A stretch of DNA of 7,884 nucleotides from positions 1 through 7,884 of the forward strand of contig DATDPS010000282.1 in NCBI GenBank assembly GCA_035292625.1. Direction: 5' to 3'. Below, piece after piece: positions 5,854-7,884 of the stretch. Made by a program: the position numbers and the translations under genes. The notes beneath the pieces are model-generated. The model ran no database searches, was not told the origin of the DNA, and saw only the letters and a list, made by a program, of their open reading frames with translations. How positions within the stretch are numbered: position 1 is the first letter of the stretch; every line of letters starts with the position of its first letter. This stretch comes from SHZL01 sp035292625. GTDB lineage: Bacteria; Pseudomonadota; Gammaproteobacteria; Xanthomonadales; SZUA-36.

Positions 5854-5872
5854 GGGCTTCGGACTGAAGCCC
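5854..5872. terminator. Hairpin between convergent genes, possible bidirectional terminator
   Basis: GGGCTTC (5854-5860) and GAAGCCC (5866-5872) form a perfect 7-bp stem with a 5-base loop. It lies in the 31-base gap between the stop of the small membrane protein (5845) and the stop of the minus-strand PLP enzyme (5877). On the plus strand the stem is followed by CCGTTTA, a poor T-run, and the minus strand has none, so termination would be weak or assisted. Position between converging genes is the main support. Confidence 0.5.
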
Positions 5873-5876
5873 CCGT

Positions 5877-7001
5877 TTACCCCAGCGCCTGCGCGAGGTC
5901 GGCGATGATGTCTTCCGGATCCTCGATTCCAACCGACAGGCGCAACAGGGCCGGGGTGATCCCAAGGTGCTCGCGCTCGGCGGCTTCCATCTTCTGGTGC
6001 GAAGTCGCCACCGGCTGGCAGATGGTGGTTTCAACGCCGCCCAGGCTCACGGCACAGCGGATCATGCGCAGTGAACGCAGGTAAGTGACCGGGTCCAGGG
6101 CATGGTCGAGTTCGAAACTCAACATGCCGCCAAAGTCCTGCATTTGCCGTGCCGCAATGCTGTGTTGCGGATGCCCCGGCAGGCCGGGATACCAGACCCG
6201 GCTGACCTGCGGCTGTTGCTCCAGTGCCCTTGCCACCGCCAGCGCGTTGTGGCTTTGTTGCCTTACCCGCAAGTCGAGGGTTTTCAGGCTTCGTTCCAGC
6301 AGGTAACAGTCCTGGGCATTTAGACTGCCGCCGTGCATCAGGGCGTGCTGACGCAGCCGTTCAATCAAATCGGCTGAGCCGGCAATGGCGCCGCAACAGA
6401 GGTCGCTGTGCCCGCCCAGGTACTTGGTGCCGCTGTGAACAACGAGATCGAAACCGTGATCGATCGGGTTCTGCAGGATGGGCGTGGCGAAGGTGCCGTC
6501 GATCACCGACCAGAGGCCGTGCCGCTTGGCAACGGCCGCCACGCCATCCAGGTCCAGCACGGTCAGCAAGGGGTTGGTGGGTGACTCGATGAACAGCATG
6601 CGGGTGTTGTCGGTGACGGCCGCCTCGAACGCGGCCGGGTCGGCTGGCACGAAGCTGCAGTGAATTCCGAAACGGCGAAACTCGTTCATGACCATCGCAT
6701 GCGTGCCGCCGTACAAGCCCTCCAGCATGATGGCATGGTCATCCGGGCGTAGCAGGCCCAGCACCACCGTGCTGATGGCGGACATGCCGGAGCTCATCAC
6801 CAGTGCGGCTTGCGCGTTCTCCAGCGCCGCTATCTTTTCCGCCACGACCAGGTTGTTCAGGGTATTGAAGTAGCGCGGATAGCGCACTTCGGTATCGTCC
6901 AGATATTCGATGGCGCTGGAAGTGAAAACCGGGGTGTTGATCCCGCCGAAGTTGAGTTCTCTGCGGCCACCGGCATGCACGGCCTTGCTGGCTTTTTTCA
7001 A
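5877..7001 (-). CDS. Trans-sulfuration family PLP enzyme (cystathionine gamma-synthase / beta-lyase type)
   Basis: This is a Cys/Met-metabolism PLP-dependent enzyme of 374 residues. Such enzymes make cystathionine from an activated homoserine and cysteine, or split cystathionine or methionine. Visible PLP-site elements are Tyr41/Arg43 (YPRYFNTLNN, which reaches the partner subunit's phosphate), SSGMSAIS (70-77), Tyr97 (GLYGGTH, ring stacking), ESPTNP (139-144), Asp168 (IDGTFATP), the Schiff-base Lys193 (HSGTKYLGGHSD), SLGGVET (319-325) and Arg354 (RLSVGIEDPED) for the substrate carboxylate. The IDGTFATP, LRVRQQ and YPGLPGHPQH segments look more like cystathionine gamma-synthases, including plant ones, than E. 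coli MetC, so synthase activity is my first guess; family members change reaction easily. The TTG start at 7001 is set by AGGGAG 7 bases upstream. It follows mutM by 46 bases on the same strand. No adjacent homoserine acyltransferase or other methionine gene is visible to settle the reaction. Confidence 0.9.
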   Translation of the reverse strand: MKKASKAVHAGGRRELNFGGINTPVFTSSAIEYLDDTEVRYPRYFNTLNNLVVAEKIAALENAQAALVMSSGMSAISTVVLGLLRPDDHAIMLEGLYGGTHAMVMNEFRRFGIHCSFVPADPAAFEAAVTDNTRMLFIESPTNPLLTVLDLDGVAAVAKRHGLWSVIDGTFATPILQNPIDHGFDLVVHSGTKYLGGHSDLCCGAIAGSADLIERLRQHALMHGGSLNAQDCYLLERSLKTLDLRVRQQSHNALAVARALEQQPQVSRVWYPGLPGHPQHSIAARQMQDFGGMLSFELDHALDPVTYLRSLRMIRCAVSLGGVETTICQPVATSHQKMEAAEREHLGITPALLRLSVGIEDPEDIIADLAQALG

Positions 7002-7008
7002 TTGCGGG

Positions 7009-7014
7009 CTCCCT
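7009..7014 (-). promoter_or_regulatory. Ribosome binding site selecting a TTG start
   Basis: On the minus strand AGGGAG lies 7 bases before the TTG at 7001-6999, and it marks this rare start codon for the PLP enzyme. The frame is open upstream, but I see no other start with such a site. Confidence 0.6.
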
Positions 7015-7047
7015 GGGTGAAGGTGGCGATTTTGCCGGCTGGCTTTC

Positions 7048-7860
7048 TCATCGCTGGCAACGGGGGCAATAATAACTCGAACGCTGCCCGATCACCTTGC
7101 GGTGAATGGGCGCCTGGCACTGGAAGCAGGCATTGCCTTCGCGATCGTAAACCAGCAACTCCTGGGCAAAATAGCCGGGCTCGCCGGAGCTGTCGTGAAA
7201 ATCGCGCAGGGTGGTGCCACCACGCCGGATGGCCCGATCCAATACGTTCTTGATGGCAATGGCCAGGCCTTGGTAGCGGTCGGCTGAAATCCGGCCCGCG
7301 CTCCGCGCAGGATGGATGCCCGCCATGAACAGCGCTTCGGAGGCATAAATGTTGCCCACCCCCACAACTATTTTACCGTTCATGATGAAATTTTTTACCG
7401 CGCCGTGCAGTCCACGAGCGCGCCGCCACAGGTGATGACCATCGAAAGCGCCGGACAGTGGTTCCGGTCCGAGTTCGCGCAGCAGTTCGTGGGATTGCCA
7501 GGGCGGATCCCACCACAGCAGCGCGCCAAATCGCCGTGGGTCGTGGAAGCGCACCACCTGGCCGGTATCCATGACCAGGTCAAAGTGGTCGTGCCGCCGC
7601 GGCGGATCCCCGTCCGCGCAGATCCGCAATGAGCCGGACATGCCAAGATGGCACATCAGCCCGCCGTTGCTGCATTCGATCAGCAGGTACTTGCCGCGCC
7701 GCGTAAGGCCCAGCACATGCTGGCCTGTGGCTTTTTGAACGGTCCTGGGCACCGGCCAGCGCAAGGACGCATTGCGCACGCGGACCTCTTCGATCACGTG
7801 GCCCTGCAACACGGGTTGTATGCCACGCAGGGTGGTTTCGACTTCGGGCAATTCGGGCAA
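7048..7860 (-). CDS. mutM: Formamidopyrimidine-DNA glycosylase (Fpg)
   Basis: MutM removes oxidised purines such as 8-oxoguanine and formamidopyrimidines from DNA and cuts the strand by beta,delta-elimination. The 270-residue protein has the expected N-terminal PELPEVE, with Pro2 as the catalytic nucleophile after removal of Met1, Glu3 and Glu6, Lys57 in RRGKYLL, HLGMSGSL (71-78) including Met74, DPRRFG (107-112) with the damage-site intercalating region, VGVGNIYASEALF (166-178) of the helix-two-turn-helix, and a C-terminal zinc finger CX2CX16CX2C using Cys245, Cys248, Cys265 and Cys268, with Arg260 in the finger loop. The start is TTG at 7860, needed to give the full PELPEVE; a second TTG nine bases on would give MPEVE. 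No strong ribosome binding site is visible in the 24 bases before it. It is upstream of, and probably co-transcribed with, the PLP enzyme gene. Confidence 0.97.
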   Translation of the reverse strand: MPELPEVETTLRGIQPVLQGHVIEEVRVRNASLRWPVPRTVQKATGQHVLGLTRRGKYLLIECSNGGLMCHLGMSGSLRICADGDPPRRHDHFDLVMDTGQVVRFHDPRRFGALLWWDPPWQSHELLRELGPEPLSGAFDGHHLWRRARGLHGAVKNFIMNGKIVVGVGNIYASEALFMAGIHPARSAGRISADRYQGLAIAIKNVLDRAIRRGGTTLRDFHDSSGEPGYFAQELLVYDREGNACFQCQAPIHRKVIGQRSSYYCPRCQR

Positions 7861-7865
7861 TTCGG
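7843..7865. repeat. Nine-base tandem repeat across the mutM start
   Basis: TTCGGGCAA occurs at 7843-7851 and 7852-7860, with five bases of a third copy at 7861-7865. On the coding strand each copy supplies TTG-CCC-GAA, so two in-frame TTG codons, each followed by proline, stand at the mutM start. The repeat partly follows from coding Leu-Pro-Glu twice, as the family's PELPEVE does. Confidence 0.5.
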
Positions 7866-7884
7866 ATCCAGGGGGGCAGTGGCA

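Noticed and set aside
5631..5867. A 78-codon frame starting at ATG 5631 overlapping the small membrane protein.
   Set aside because: It is Ser/Arg/Lys-rich without structure, its start is only 2 bases from the ribosome site, and the GTG 5636 frame gives a sensible membrane helix.
1..7884. A defence system, toxin-antitoxin pair, mobile element or biosynthetic cluster.
   Set aside because: Nearly all the sequence is accounted for by housekeeping genes, no gap exceeds 193 bases, and no transposase, nuclease, antitoxin, repeat array or attachment site is visible.

Overview
The window is a GC-rich (roughly 60% by eye), densely coding stretch of a bacterial chromosome. The order aroQ-accB-accC-prmA is a conserved gammaproteobacterial housekeeping arrangement, and the downstream lipid A acyltransferase-like and Tdk proteins fit that group. 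I infer a gammaproteobacterium, perhaps near the Chromatiales or Xanthomonadales, but cannot place it further. I see no mobile element, CRISPR array, tRNA, rRNA or phage gene.

Layout. The left edge (1-483, minus strand) holds the first 161 codons of a fatty acid hydroxylase/sterol desaturase-superfamily membrane enzyme, truncated by the window. A 193-base divergent spacer (484-676) carries a good sigma70-like promoter for that gene and two small dyads. Seven genes then run on the plus strand: aroQ (3-dehydroquinate dehydratase II), accB and accC (biotin carrier and biotin carboxylase of acetyl-CoA carboxylase), prmA (ribosomal protein L11 methyltransferase), an LpxL/HtrB-like acyltransferase, tdk (thymidine kinase) and a 69-residue single-pass membrane protein of unknown function. 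Gaps are 7-87 bases, so one or two operons are likely; the 87-base gap after prmA, with an imperfect hairpin, is the most likely break. The plus-strand genes meet, across 31 bases holding a perfect 7-bp hairpin, a minus-strand pair: a PLP-dependent trans-sulfuration enzyme (5877-7001) and mutM (formamidopyrimidine-DNA glycosylase, 7048-7860), transcribed mutM first.

Functions. AccB and AccC perform the biotin-dependent half-reaction that commits carbon to fatty acid synthesis. The neighbouring acyltransferase-like protein and the fatty acid hydroxylase also act on acyl chains, so the region has a loose lipid theme, although the other genes are unrelated housekeeping functions (shikimate pathway, ribosome modification, thymidine salvage, sulfur amino acids, DNA repair).

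No new multi-gene system is visible. The observations most worth checking are: a pair of mutually exclusive hairpins ahead of accB, one of which covers part of its Shine-Dalgarno sequence; a thymidine kinase that has lost three of its four zinc ligands; an LpxL-like protein whose HX4(D/E) catalytic motif lacks the acid; a GATC triplet and an operator-like dyad at the hydroxylase promoter; and the uncharacterised small membrane protein.
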